A DNA stretch of 64,000 bases from Selaginella moellendorffii (lineage: Eukaryota > Streptophyta > Lycopodiopsida > Selaginellales > Selaginellaceae). Position 1 is the first letter of the stretch, and each line of letters opens with the position of its first letter. This document shows positions 20,842 through 31,886 of the stretch, piece by piece. Below the pieces are notes generated by a model, which did not search any database, was not told where the DNA came from, and saw nothing but the letters and a program-made list of their open reading frames with translations. Made by a program: the position numbers and the translations under genes. The DNA is taken from assembly GCF_000143415.4 (NCBI RefSeq), contig NW_003314263.1, positions 746,165-810,164 of the forward strand, given 5' to 3'.

Positions 20842-21507
20842 TTAGTAGCAATGGGGGCCATATCCACAAACGGTTGTGATCGGGCAGCATTTGAACAAAA
20901 ACAAGCAGGATGGAAACATACAGCAGCATTTCTGACCATACCCACATGGTGGGCAAAGTGGCGATGGTGGTGGAGGTGGTGGGGGTGGGGGTGAGGGTGA
21001 GGGTGGTGGTGGCGGTGGTGGTGGGGGTGAGGGTGGTGGAGGTGATGCTGTTGGTGGTGATGGTGGTGGGGGTGAGGGTGGCGATGATGGATGTGGCGGG
21101 GAGGGTGATGGTGATGGTGGTGGGGCTGAGGGTGAAGGTGAAGGTACTGGTGCTCGTGATGGTGATTGGGTAGAACCTTGACCAAAGCTTATGCTTGACT
21201 GATATTCATTGGGTACTTTCATCTCTATGATACTACTCAACGATTCCAGCATTTTACCTCCCAGACTATTGGAGCTAACCATGGATTTACCAAGAATCAT
21301 CAGCCTACACACATTATTCTTGAATAACTCATGCCTGTTTGCTCCCTTGTTTACGGTGGTGCCATCATCCTTCCCACACCATTCCCTGAGTAAACCTTCC
21401 GTGGAACAAGCATTTTGATTCTTGAGAGTTGAACCAGCAGTGGATTGAGTGAGGATCACAGTGAAGAGCAGGAGACAGCACCAATGGGAAGAACTGGAAG
21501 AAGCCAT
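20842..21507 (-). CDS. Secreted proline-rich protein with cysteine-rich tail
   Basis: A single-exon frame of 221 residues. It has a signal peptide (CCLLLFTVILTQSTAGS), a globular stretch of about 90 residues with three Cys, a Ser-Pro region of about 65 residues with SPPPPP runs like extensins and other hydroxyproline-rich cell-wall proteins, and then a compact Cys tail (CPPCGYGQKCCCMFPSCLF, then CCPITTVCGYGPHC). The Pro region would be a target for prolyl hydroxylation and O-glycosylation, so a cell-wall or apoplastic location is likely. The family of the globular and Cys-rich ends is not recognised. A TATATAAA-like motif at about 21533-21541 is very close to the start, implying a very short 5' UTR. 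Confidence 0.75.
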   Translation of the reverse strand: MASSSSSHWCCLLLFTVILTQSTAGSTLKNQNACSTEGLLREWCGKDDGTTVNKGANRHELFKNNVCRLMILGKSMVSSNSLGGKMLESLSSIIEMKVPNEYQSSISFGQGSTQSPSRAPVPSPSPSAPPPSPSPSPPHPSSPPSPPPPSPPTASPPPPSPPPPPPPPPSPSPPPPPPPPPSPLCPPCGYGQKCCCMFPSCLFLFKCCPITTVCGYGPHCY

Positions 21508-21509
21508 TA

Positions 21510-22100
21510 CTCAAAAAGTCTCAGATTCTCTGCCGTATATAAACTCAAATTGCAACCACTAGAAAAAATTATCAGTAGCAAACAAATTGCGTGGCATTCC
21601 ACCTCAACCATTTCTGTAGCTTGCATCTTATCAAACAAGACACTTGTCTAGAAGAGCAGCCCACACATCACGCACAACGCCAAAACATATTTTAAAGCAA
21701 AGGAATTTCAGACCACCTCAGAATTAGCCATAACAACCAGCCTGGGACAAAAGAATTATCTGCGTAGTATTTTCTTGACTGGTGGTATACCAACAAGTTT
21801 GGGTGTATTGCTTCCAGATTCAAATACACCGTTTGACATTTGCAGGTTGTGTGCCAAGAAGCTTGAGATACTAGAAGGGCACATTTATGCTCACCGGAAA
21901 GACGTAAAGATGACAATCTTATGGGATTTCTCATGGTGAAAAGATTTCAAAGTTTGGTCTCTCATCAAGCCTTAACTGAATTCAAGAAAATCAAAACAAA
22001 TCTAAGCTCTAGAAATTCATTGAATTTACATTACAGTCAAGTTATGAGAAAACAAAAAGAATGAATGTACAAATTTCCAGCTTCGTCGTCAGGTTTCCAG
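21510..22100. other. Intergenic, nothing recognised
   Basis: About 590 bp between the divergently read proline-rich gene start and the PP2C stop. It contains only short frames without family signatures; the promoter of the proline-rich gene and the 3' UTR of PP2C are expected here. Confidence 0.5.
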
Positions 22101-23673
22101 TCAGGAGCTTCGCTCTGGTGTAGAGAACTTCCCAAGCTCCACGATCATGACGGTCACATCGTCGAGGCACCCTCGCTTGAGTGTCAGGTCTACCAATCGT
22201 CGGCACGCAGCACCTAAGCTCGACAATCCGGGAGTTGAAGCAGCACCACGAGAATCTAGTTGGATCGATTCACGCTTCGCTCCCACCTTGAGGGCCAACA
22301 ATGCGCACTCCGCGGCTTCCTGGTTTGACACCTAGGAAAGCGAAGGTCAGCACATCACGGAGAAGACGTAAAAAAAGAGAAGATTTGCTCTTCACAAGGA
22401 AAACGTGAGAGAAGAAAAGGAGAAAGGGAGAGAGAGAGAGAGAGAGATGGAGATGTTTTCCACAAGGAAAGTTTCCAGAGATGACAGGAGAAAGGAGCTC
22501 AGAGAGAGAGAGAGAGAGATGGCTATGGCGCTCTCACCAGGTCCCAGAGTCCATCGGACGCCAAGATGAGGAACTCGCAGTCGCTGGTCAGCGGCAAGCT
22601 CACCACGTGTGGATCGCACGAGATGAATTCCTTCAAATGTATGTCTCCAATTCCTCTCGACACTGCCAGCACGCCCTGGACCCTCCACGTCCCCGTGTAG
22701 CGATCCACGATTCCACCCTGGAAGAACGCGTTGGTGATCGAATTCTAGAAGATATGGATGAACTTACGAGACTTTCTACTCTCCGGCGCTCCGACTCGGA
22801 GCTGAATCGATGATCCTGCGTGAGCTGGATGGCCGCGCCGCCGGATTTCACGAGCAGCGCCCGGCAATCCCCCGCATTGGCGACGATGAGCTCGTTCCGG
22901 GCAATTAGCGCCGAGACGCAGCTCGCGCCACTGCTAGAACCCTAGAAAACCAAGAAAATTTCAAGCGTGGGGATCGATAGAGCTCGATCGTTACCTGGCG
23001 CAAGAACTCGTCATCCGTGGTGTGGTATCCCATCCGGATCTCCTGCGCACCGATTTGCATCGCGCCGGCCTCGTCGGTAGGGCAAGCCGCCTTGACGATG
23101 TTGTCCAGGAGATTGCGCGCTGCGAATCTCGCCGCCGCGCGCCCGCCATGGCCATCGAAGACGCCAAAGAATCCCTGTAACCAGATCCATTGAGCCAAGA
23201 ACCCTAAAATTCCACGGAAGAGAGAGCCCAAGAACCCTAAAATTCCAGGAAGAAGAAGAGATGGAAGGAGGTATCACCTGCTTGGGCAGTGCCGTGAAGC
23301 TGTCCTCCATGATCTGGCGCCGCCCCTTCTTACACGCGACGCCATAGCCATGGCCAGCGTGCGTGAGGTCGGAATATTCGTCGTCCACGCACTCCTCCGC
23401 CGTGGAAGATTCCCTCTCCGACGCGGGAATGGCGAGCCTGGGCGGCCGCTTCCTCTTGAGCAAGCTCGCCGGCGGCGCGGGCGATTTCATCCCCGGATCG
23501 CCGTCGCCGCCGCCTCCGATCGACGCGATGAGCAGCTCTTCCTTGACCACCGCCGCCGCCGACGACCTGGGCGAGAGCGGCGAAGAGGGCGACGCGAATT
23601 TGCCCGGCGACGATGCCAGCGAGCACAGCAATCGCGTGGGCGATGGGCAAGTCGCCGCTACCGCCATGATCAT
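22101..23673 (-). CDS. Protein phosphatase 2C (plant PP2C)
   Basis: Five exons (23278-23673, 22995-23174, 22768-22941, 22538-22717, 22101-22331), all with phase-0 introns, give 386 residues. The PP2C motifs follow in order: GYGVACKKGRRQIMEDSF, FFGVFDGHGGRAAARF with the metal-binding Asp, NAGDCRALL, LTQDHRFSSESERRRVES, LAVSRGIGD, FLILASDGLWDLV and LDDVTVMIVEL. The metal-coordinating aspartates are all present, so the enzyme should be an active Mn/Mg-dependent Ser/Thr phosphatase. The N-terminal 130 residues are Ser/Pro-rich and disordered, as in AP2C-like (clade B) phosphatases that act on MAP kinases (inference). Introns and the 5' flank carry GA/CT microsatellites. Confidence 0.92.
22425..22521. 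repeat. GA-rich simple repeats in PP2C intron 4
   Basis: Two GA runs (about 22430-22447 and 22500-22520) within similar AAGGAAA...GAGA contexts inside the last intron, suggesting a local duplication. Confidence 0.6.
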
Positions 23674-24440
23674 CGATCGATCGCAATTGGCGAGGAACAC
23701 CAGCGATCGATTATCGATCACTCCTTCCAGCCCAGGAAACCAAGATCGAGCCTCGCCACTTCCAGCGCCCCCGGAAAGAGTCTCTCGCCCTTTTTTCCTC
23801 TCTTCCCACTCTTTTCTCTCGCGCAAAGTCGCCCACACGAGAGACGAAGAGTTAAAATCGCGACCACCTCTCCTCTCACATTGACCGGGCTTTACTAGCG
23901 GCGATTCGTTCGTTCGTGCGGGTCTTCCACGAAAACTTCTCCCTCTCTCTCTCCCTCTCTCTCTCTCCCTCTCTCTCTCTCTCTCACACACGCAACGGTA
24001 GCTCTTCTTCTTCTTCCTCCTTTTCTCGACCTTAAGAGAAAAAATTCCTTGGATCCATTCACTCCTCCTCCTTCCTCTCGGCTCGGCTTAAAGAGAGAAA
24101 ATTCCTTTCCAACGATCGATCCGTTCACTGGCGCTGGCGTGGATTAGATTCGATTCCACTGCTTTCCCTGTGGCTTTGCTGCGCGGAACCAAAGCCTGAC
24201 TAGAACTTGTGCCAGGCGCGCGATTGACCCGGCTAAAGATATATAATCCGGCCGCACAGCACAGCCACCAAATTCATTTACAATTTCACCGCCACGACTG
24301 GACTTTCCAGAGTCCATCTTCTTCGCTCTGCGTAGCTTTCAATATAAACGACTTCAAAGTAGATCTCTTCTCAAGTCCAGACTTTTCCAGCGACTATAAA
24401 AGCTTTCCCAGGTAGAAAGAACTTCCAAAAAACCTCCCAA
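23674..24440. other. PP2C promoter and 5' UTR region with CT tracts
   Basis: Upstream of the minus-strand PP2C start. CT/CCCTCT microsatellite at about 23938-23990 and a shorter one near 24002-24020. GA/CT tracts are common in plant 5' UTRs. No gene is seen. Confidence 0.5.
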
Positions 24441-24523
24441 CTTTTCGCGTGAGTGCGAGAGATGCCCGATGATCAAGCTCTACACGTTTCGCCACTATTC
24501 CCAAAGCTTTCCATCACCACTTC

Positions 24524-24705
24524 CACCTCAGTCCCATCAAAATCCAAACTTCCTTTCTTCCAGAGAAAAAGAGATCCTCCACAAAACCTTCCATCCTTTC
24601 ATCCCTGTGCCTGTGCCAGTCCTATAGCATATCCAACCTCAGTCGCATCAAAATCCAAACTTCAGCCTCCACAAAACTTTCCATCCTTCCAGCCCTGTAT
24701 GCCTG
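24524..24705 (+). repeat. Imperfect direct repeat downstream of the JmjC gene
   Basis: Copies at about 24524-24615 and 24633-24705 share ACCTCAGTC.CATCAAAATC, then CAAACTTC, CCTCCACAAAAC.TTCCATCC and CCCTGT..CCTG, with an internal 20-bp difference. They probably lie in or beyond the 3' UTR of the minus-strand JmjC gene. A 103-residue frame across them is low-complexity and not called as a gene. Confidence 0.65.
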
Positions 24706-24953
24706 TTCACCAAAATCCAAGCTTTTCCAAGCCCTGTCCCTGTGCCGTTCCATGCATGCTCTAGCTCGTCAAACCTTCCAGACAAGTCTTCTCGGAGTCT
24801 CAGTCTCACAGTCCCAGTCCTCGTTCCAAGCACTGGCGTCATCCAACCTTTCTCCATCAAAGCTTTCAAGTTCCTCGTCTGACTGTCCGATGGTCGGCTG
24901 ATCCTGGATTCCTTCCCTGCCTGTTGCATTCCTGCTTTTCCCTTGCGAGCTCT

Positions 24954-27900
24954 TCACGTACTGTGACCCGTTGTACGCTTGTGGCGACTGAAATCCGAGA
25001 CAAACCTGTAGCTCTTGCCGCACTCGGTGCAGGCGTAGGGCCTCTCGCCGGTGTGGACTCGGATGTGCTCCGTTCGGGCCCAGGACCATTTGAACGTCTT
25101 CTTGCAGCCTTTCCAGGGACACTTGAGAGGCCGGTCGTCGGCATGGACGCGGTAGTGCTGCATCAGGTAGCTGTGCGAGCAGAGGCGCTTGGAGCACTCC
25201 TTGATGGTGCAGATGTTGCGCTTGTGCAGAGCTAGCTCGCTCGCTGTTCGGAAGCTCATCGTGCATCCATCGAAGTCGCAAGTGTGTAGTCCATGAGAGT
25301 GCACCATGCCGGGAGCAAGCTTGCGCTTCGTCGCCTCGCTGCCAGGCCTTTTTGTCGACGTCGAAGCCTTCTTCGCTCCTCCTGCAAGGGACAAAAGTTT
25401 CATGTTGGTTGCTTCACGCATAGGAAACGTACCTCGTCTAGGAGCTTTCTCTTGTTCTTCTGCTGCTTGAGCTTTCCAGCTCTTGCGCTTGGTCCTCTTA
25501 GCTCTGGATTCCAGACCATACTCTGCGGCTTCATCCACAGCGCGTTCGTCATCCTCAACAGACGAAGCTGACACATTGCTATAATTCTGCTCCTCCTCGT
25601 CTTCCTCTTCTTCTTCTTCATCATAATCTTCTTCCAGGTCCTCGTCTGTTAGCTGTTTCTCTTCGTCGCTAGCCTCCAAAGATGAAGCTATTTGAGTCCT
25701 TTTCCTCTTTGGGATTCCTATCTTCAATGGCGTCCTGTGAGCCGTCGGCCATGCCTTTGGCTTCTCATCCATGTACGATGAATGAAAAGTTGGAGAAAAC
25801 GAGATAGGCACGTCATGCCATACGCTGTTTGAGAAACAGAGCGTCGATCCTGCACCATGCTGACCATCGTCTTCAGTGATCACCACCGAAACAGGCTCAT
25901 TTTCAGCAGCTACAGGCTCAGGCTCCTTCTCCTTGGATTTCTGCTCAGGTTCCTCCAGAGGAGCTGGTAACACTTCCTTATATGCCGCAACATTCTCCTG
26001 AGGGGCCTCTTCGTCCAAAACCACAGCTTCACGATGAATCTCAGGCTCCTCCTTGCAGTCCACGATAACTAGCGGCTTGGTCGTTTCCTCAGGACACGGC
26101 AGCTCCAACTTCCCGTTTTCTTCCTTTTCTTCCTTGCAAACTAGAGGAGGTAGAGGCCGGACTTCTTCAGACGAGCGATTCTCCGTTCGAAGCTCTGGCT
26201 CTGACACTTTGACATCCTCGTCAAGAGAAGCAGCATTCTCGGTCTTGACATCGTTGGCCTCGAGTTCAGAAGGAAGACTTTCACTTATTTGCGTGGAGCA
26301 AGGCTGAGGCTCGGATTCAACCCGCCATACTGCAACCATTTGTGTCCGTTTCCTTTTCCTACAGTTTTTCCTGAGGCTTGCATAGTCCTCACTCTTAAGT
26401 ATGTCCTCGTCGTGGCCGCCTTTACTTTTCCCGGTCTTACTATCCGCTAACTCATCCTGGTTATCTTCTACTTTGGAAGCTGTTCGGCACCCTCCTAAAA
26501 TGGCGTGCGTCTGATCATGTCTCCAGACCCGACCACACCAACGCCCGACTACTTTCTTCTCCTTCGATGTCTTCTCTACCACCAATTCAGTGTCATCTTC
26601 GTCTGTTTCTGCCCTGCTGTTTTCTAAAAAGGATGCTGTCGCTGGAAGCCTTGCCTGAACATGATCAATCCAACCGTTGTCAGGTCTCTCAGCCGCTTCG
26701 ATTGCAGCGCTGATGAGTTGCAAATCCTGCTGGTTCTCCTCGTCATATGTGGTATCTCTGAAGCGACACCGAATGCTCATATCCATTGCAAAGTCCTTCG
26801 CATTCTTATCGAACATCTCATACTCTGTAAGCACATGAAAGAAAAGAAAAAAAAGGAATCAGTTCCACAAAGCAGCTGAAAAACAGCGAAGCATTTACCT
26901 GGATGATAAACAACCAGCACGAGGCTTCCCCCGCAACCTTGGAGCAGCAAGGATACCTGTAACGCGTGCTCCGAGCACATGATATATGGACGCTGTAAGT
27001 TATCCCGGCCTGCTTTCCTGCTCCCATTCGGAAGTAGAACCTTCCGAGACGACCCATTCTCATCTTCCTGTCCGTGGTTCTCATCTGTGACTGTCAATCT
27101 TCCTTCCCGAATACTCTCACTGGCTTTGGACGTCGGCTGAACGATCACTACGCAAGAGTAGCACAGAATACCGCAAATGGAACAGCACACATTCCCCCAA
27201 TCAATTCGAGGAGGACTGTTTTTACCGAGGGTCTTATCATCGCCAACCTTCTCGTCGGCGCCTTCCATGGTTTCGCACACAAATGATAGCAGCGAGATAG
27301 AGTCAATTGTGCCTAGGTTCACCAGGTTGGAGAGACTCTCCTTCCCGTCATCTCCCTTGAGAATAACCCGCCTTGCCTGTGTCATGCTAACGAGTTTGTC
27401 GAGCACCTGTTGATTCTTGGCCATGTCGTTGACGAACTCTGTTCTTACTGCTTCCTCTGCGCCGACTTTCATTTTGTGCTTTAGTCTCGAACTTCGGACA
27501 TCCTGTGCGTTTGAACTAGCAACAAAAATTCGTCAATTCAATCAATCATAGATGGATAGCTTGGTTTTGTTACCTTTTCGCAAATGCTAGTGCTGTTTGG
27601 TATAATAATTTCTCATGGCAAACCATCGGAGGACGGCATAATAATTCTTTGCGAGCAGCTGCTTGCTTGGCAGCTTTCAACCAGCCTGGACTTGCTAAAC
27701 TGCTGGTTTCACCGCAATTGAAACCTGGAAAACGTAATGTAAGTAATAAACCACAAGCAAAGCGCGCCTACTATGGCTGAAGCTGAAATTATACGCCCTC
27801 GGAAAAACGATGACGTACTCTCCAGGGTTCTGCACAAGTCTGAGATGCGCTTGTCACATACATGCAAACGATCGAAAATCAAAAGAAACACCTGCAGCAG

Positions 27901-28847
27901 GGAACGCCATTGATCACGAGCACTTCCGGGCTGACGACGGAGTTATCGTCTACAAACAAAAACACATCGCGAGTATCAAGGAAAAAATCCTTAGCAAACC
28001 ATCACTAACCTTGGTTTCTTAAAACGTCCTCGAAAGCAGGAGCCGCGCCGGGTGGCACCACATACCACGTCTTCGGAGCACCCAGATGCAAATAGTCCAC
28101 AAAGTGGAGGTCGTGGCTCTCGGTTCTCCATGACCAGTGGCTGAAGAGCATGGCTATGTATAACAGCGGAGACGTCACGCCTTGGACCTCGCCAGGCATG
28201 AATCTCAGCAAAGATCCCTGTAACTTCGCCAAGTATCTCATGTTCCAGGGACTATTGACGAGCTTCCACCCTTCCCTGTCCACAGCACTCTTCTTCCTTT
28301 TCTTGCCATCGCCCTGCTCGCTATCACTCTCCGGGAACGCGGAGCCTGGAATATAGTCCGCATATTCCACAGTCACTGGCTTATCCTCCTCGATTGTCTT
28401 CCAGAACAGAGCCTCCAAGACAACCGGAACAACATCCCTGGAAGTTCCAACCTGTGCTCGAGTAAAAGCCTTGGCCTTGATCTCAAACTGGTCCAAGGTA
28501 TAGCTTGCCCCCTTGCTGTGCCGAGTTTGAGCGTGAGTGTGATCGCCCAACTCTTGCTTGCGAGTGGTAAACTTGGATCCCGCTAGAGAATTCGCGTCGA
28601 GCCCAATCGATGCCTTCTTCCCCGACGATTTCCCGGCCGCGGCTATGGACCTGTAGAGGTTTGGAAGGAGCGACTTCCGGCGCGGCTTCACGGTGGGCGG
28701 GACGATCTTGCAAATCCCAAACTGCCCAGCTTCCTCCTCGATCCTCAGCACGAAGGAGATGGGATCCACAAACTCGGCCTCGCTGGGGCGATACTCTGGA
28801 GCTACAGGAAGCCCCTTGATCCACGGCGCTACTTCCACCTCCACCAT
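24954..28847 (-). CDS. JmjN/JmjC zinc-finger protein, REF6/ELF6 type, with altered iron site
   Basis: Exons on the minus strand: 28010-28847, 27892-27949, 27772-27839, 27574-27724, 26899-27515 and then 24954-26824. The last may contain an in-frame 51-bp intron at 25383-25433; the product is about 1,180-1,200 residues. Order of parts: JmjN (WIKGLPVAPEYRPSEAEFVDP), JmjC (GSLLRFMPGEVQGVTSPLLY, DYLHLGAPKTWYVVPPGA, LVQNPGEYVIVFPRAY, FSHSFNCGE), C5HC2-like Cys region (CCSICGILCYSC, VLVVYHPGEYEMFD), a long acidic disordered middle, and four C2H2 fingers at the C-terminus ending GHST. This architecture is that of the H3K27 demethylases REF6/ELF6, whose fingers bind DNA. The iron motif HxE reads R-T-E (SWRTESHDLH), and a loop before SPEVLV is about 12 residues shorter than usual. 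Demethylase activity may be lost. ATG at 28847 was chosen as the first AUG before JmjN. Confidence 0.9.
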
Positions 28848-29514
28848 GTCACTCAGAATCTTTCCCAAATTTTCACCGCATTGATCGATGCTAAACAGAG
28901 CATGCCCTGCTTACGAGCAAGAGAGAGAGAGATTTCGCCCTCTTCTTGCTCCTCTCTCCTGCAAGAACAGGGAAAAACAGAGGATGTTAGCGCGAGGATC
29001 AATCCTGGAGCGAAATATTTCGCAGCGCAGCTGAATCGATCGAGAGCTTACCGGATTTCGGTAAGAACTGTTGGTATTCCTGGCCGATCTAAACCCTAGC
29101 GCGCCCAGCACCTTGCCGCCTGCTCGCGCAGAGCGTGATGCTTTGCCCAAGCCCTAATTCAAGAAACCGAGGGAAGAAAAGAGCAAGCGCGCCCGCCTCA
29201 AACCCTACCCAGCGATCGATCGAATGGGAGCGTCGTGCTACCCTCGAGCTGTTGCCCTCGCTCGAAGAATCAATGCGATCGATAGCTCTTCCCCTGTTCT
29301 CCGCGCCACATTCCCTCCTATTCCAGCGTCACAGTAAGAAAGAAAAGACCTAGAAATCGACACCACTGGAGCGCGATCAAAGCACTAGCAACGGGAAAAC
29401 TCTGTTCTCCGAGAGGGGCAAAATCCATTCCCAAAGCTACGGGAATATTCTAAATGCGTAAAAACAGAGTGACATTCGTAAGAACCCTAATTAGGGTTTA
29501 CTGGGGAGGGAAAA
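28848..29514. promoter_or_regulatory. Divergent promoter region between JmjC gene and EDR2-C gene
   Basis: 667 bp separates the two head-to-head start codons. Copies of the telo-box-like AACCCTA motif occur on both strands (for example 29092-29098 and 29482-29488), as is common for plant housekeeping promoters. No coding region is seen. Confidence 0.5.
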
Positions 29515-30459
29515 ATGGGCAATGCGGCAGATCCGGCTTGGATCGAGCAGCTCAAGCGCGGTGGCGCGCTGCCGCTCACAGGCCTTGATTCCTGCTTCAA
29601 CGGCTGGTGCTCGCCTCCAGGTGATTGCTTCAGAGTGCGGGGCCCGGATTATTTCGCTACCAAGGCCAAAATCGCCGCAGGGGATTGGCTTCTAGAGCCG
29701 CTCGCCGTCGACTGGATCAAGAGCTCCTCCAAGATCTACGACGTCCTTAGGCATCCCCAGTCGAGAATCGCGGCAGCTCTAGGCAATTTGGATCTAATTC
29801 CTGGCAACTCTTCCTCTATTCTTTCGAATTCTCCTACCTCTCCATTCGTGTGGGCTTTTAATCTCCAAGTCCCCAGCAAGGAGAACTACAGTGCCATCAT
29901 CTACTTCGTCAGCCACCATCCCTTCCCGGAGAACACTCTGATCGACCGCTTCCTCCGGGGAGACGACGCCTTCAAGAACTCGAGGCTCAAGCTCATTGCC
30001 AACGTCGTCCAGGGGCCCTGGATCGTCAAGACCGCCGTTGGCGAGCAAGCCATCTGCGTTCTCGGAAGAACTCTCACTTGCAAGTACTCCACCGCTCCAA
30101 ACTTCCTGGAAGTTGATGTTGATATCGGCTCCTCCATGGTTGCCAACGCCATCGTCCACTTAGCGATCGGATACATCACCAGCCTCACTGTGGATCTCGC
30201 GTTTCTCATCGAGAGCCAGCATCCGGAGGAGCTTCCGGAGAGAATCCTTGGGGCTGTGAGGCTCGGGAACCTCGAGCTCCAGTCGGCAGTGCCACTGGAA
30301 CTAATGTCCGGTGACAGTAGTAGCAATTCTTTCCCGGGAGAGAGCTCGTTTAGCTCCCGGCTATGGAAGGGATTTACATCCCTCTTGACACCTGCGGGAC
30401 AAAGCTCTACACGGCCAGATGATGAAGATGACGACGACGTCAAGGACAGCTCGTCATAG
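29515..30459 (+). CDS. EDR2-C (DUF1336) domain protein
   Basis: Intronless frame of 314 residues. Signatures of the ENHANCED DISEASE RESISTANCE 2 C-terminal domain are clear: CFNGWCSPPGDCFRVRGPDY near the start, KAKIAAGDWLLEPLAVDWIKS, FVWAFNLQVPSKENYSAIIY, LIANVVQGPWIVK and the NFLEVDVDIGSSMVANAIV motif followed by a hydrophobic stretch. The tail is acidic (DDEDDDDVKDSSS). It lacks the PH and START domains of full EDR2, so it belongs to the stand-alone DUF1336 group of unknown molecular function. Those proteins are thought to act at membranes. It starts head to head with the JmjC gene. Confidence 0.88.
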   Translation: MGNAADPAWIEQLKRGGALPLTGLDSCFNGWCSPPGDCFRVRGPDYFATKAKIAAGDWLLEPLAVDWIKSSSKIYDVLRHPQSRIAAALGNLDLIPGNSSSILSNSPTSPFVWAFNLQVPSKENYSAIIYFVSHHPFPENTLIDRFLRGDDAFKNSRLKLIANVVQGPWIVKTAVGEQAICVLGRTLTCKYSTAPNFLEVDVDIGSSMVANAIVHLAIGYITSLTVDLAFLIESQHPEELPERILGAVRLGNLELQSAVPLELMSGDSSSNSFPGESSFSSRLWKGFTSLLTPAGQSSTRPDDEDDDDVKDSSS

Positions 30460-30503
30460 AAACGAAAGCTCACCTGTGTATAGTTCTATCGCCTGAAAGG
30501 AAC

Positions 30504-31736
30504 TTACTGCTTAACCGATTTCTTGTGTCGTTTCCATATGCTTTTCTCCCATTCCGATCTAAACTTTTGATATAGTAGCATTGCACTTCGGGCATCCTCC
30601 ACCTGAAAGAAGAAACAGCATACAATCCTTCGATGTCTGGTGATTTTTTCTACAGCTTACCGAAGAATGAGCGCCATCTTGAACTTTAGCGTCGAGAAAC
30701 AGCGCAGCTAAATGCTGGAGGGATCTTGGTCGCCCATGCTCACTAAAAAACCGAGAAAGAAACACCATAAGTTCCACAAGCTCTTCCTCTATACAAACCT
30801 GCGAAATGGAGTATAGAGACTAGTATCCCGAGTATCAGCTTTTGGATGGTTCAACAAGAGAACCTGCAAAGTGCGTGAAATAAATCAAATCGTCTACTTC
30901 AAAACAATGAGTCTACCTTAAAATCATAATGTAAAGCGTGCCCGACTAGTATACGCCCGGATAACAAGTCGGATACTTCTTGTTGCACGGTTGCAAAAGC
31001 TTTCCCTACAGGCAAAGAACACCAAAACAATCAAAACGAAACGAAAAACTAATGCTTGGACCACACCACTTACCATTCTTTATATCTTTGTAGCGAATCC
31101 CGCTTACATGAGTGCGAAAATCCGTGACAAATTCCATGGGTTTCACATATTCATCGTACACTATGTTCCCATGCTCATTCACCTTTCGACAAAGTCCAAG
31201 CAAAATAAGAAGCTAAAAAACACTACGAGAAATTCGTTACCAGGCTGATTCTAGCAAGAACGCTTTTCTTTCCCTCAAATCCAACTCCCACCATTTCGCA
31301 ATCCATCGCAAGGACCTTTGTTACGCTATAACACACCAAAAGTTATAAAAAAATCCAATGCGTTCGTGCCAGTACCTAGAATCAGTGCTGGAAGGCTCTG
31401 GGAGCTTTTGGAGCGTGGTTTCTTTCTTCTCTACAAAGCGCAACAATGTCAGGAAATAAAACAAGCACGATCCACGAATCAAACCTGACGCGATCGAAAT
31501 TTCCTTGCGCTTCTTCGCATTAATCCCCAACTTCTGCACAGAATCAAAGAATGAGCGCTTTAGAGTCCAAAATCTCCCATCGCTAAAAGCCTAGGAGCTG
31601 CCACACCAACTGATCGCAGCTCCATCCAATTCTGGCTCACAGCCACCGCCTTGCCACTCGATCGATCCACAGAAGCGAATTTTGACCGTTTCCTCGAGCC
31701 CGCAGCCGCTACCGCATTCTCGCGCTCTCGCTTCAT
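30504..31736 (-). CDS. REXO4-like 3'-5' exonuclease (DEDDh)
   Basis: Nine short exons on the minus strand can be joined in frame from ATG 31736 to TAA 30504-30506, about 260 residues. The basic N-terminus ([19 protein letters not shown]) looks like a nuclear or nucleolar signal and is followed by [20 protein letters not shown]. The exonuclease domain shows Exo[13 protein letters not shown] with D-x-E, then [15 protein letters not shown] and YRTHVSGI-like [13 protein letters not shown], Exo[16 protein letters not shown] with H and D, and Exo[17 protein letters not shown] with the final catalytic Asp. REXO4 family enzymes process pre-rRNA in the nucleolus. All catalytic residues are present, so the gene looks functional. 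Introns are about 45-75 bp. Confidence 0.88.
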
Positions 31737-31886
31737 CCCAAGAACCCTAAACCCTTTCTCCTTTAGGGTTTTAGGTTGTTAATACATCTTTTAGCCCAAG
31801 AACCCTAAAATCTAACAAAGAAAAAAGTGAATGCCCGTACTTTGAGACAACAAAAAAACCATTTTTGATGGATAGCTCTGGTTTGT

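Noticed and set aside
20910-21173. Plus-strand frame rich in Val/Gly and minus-strand His-rich frame over the proline-rich gene
   Set aside because: They are out-of-frame readings of the Pro-codon repeat; only the frame with signal peptide and Cys tail makes sense.
22425-22521. GA tracts in the PP2C gene as a sign of a frame break
   Set aside because: They lie wholly within an intron bounded by good GT-AG sites, and the flanking exons join in phase 0.
24453-24764. A 103-residue plus-strand ORF (PSFHPC-like repeats)
   Set aside because: It follows from an imperfect direct repeat in the 3' flank of the JmjC gene; low complexity, no domain and no promoter or intron pattern.
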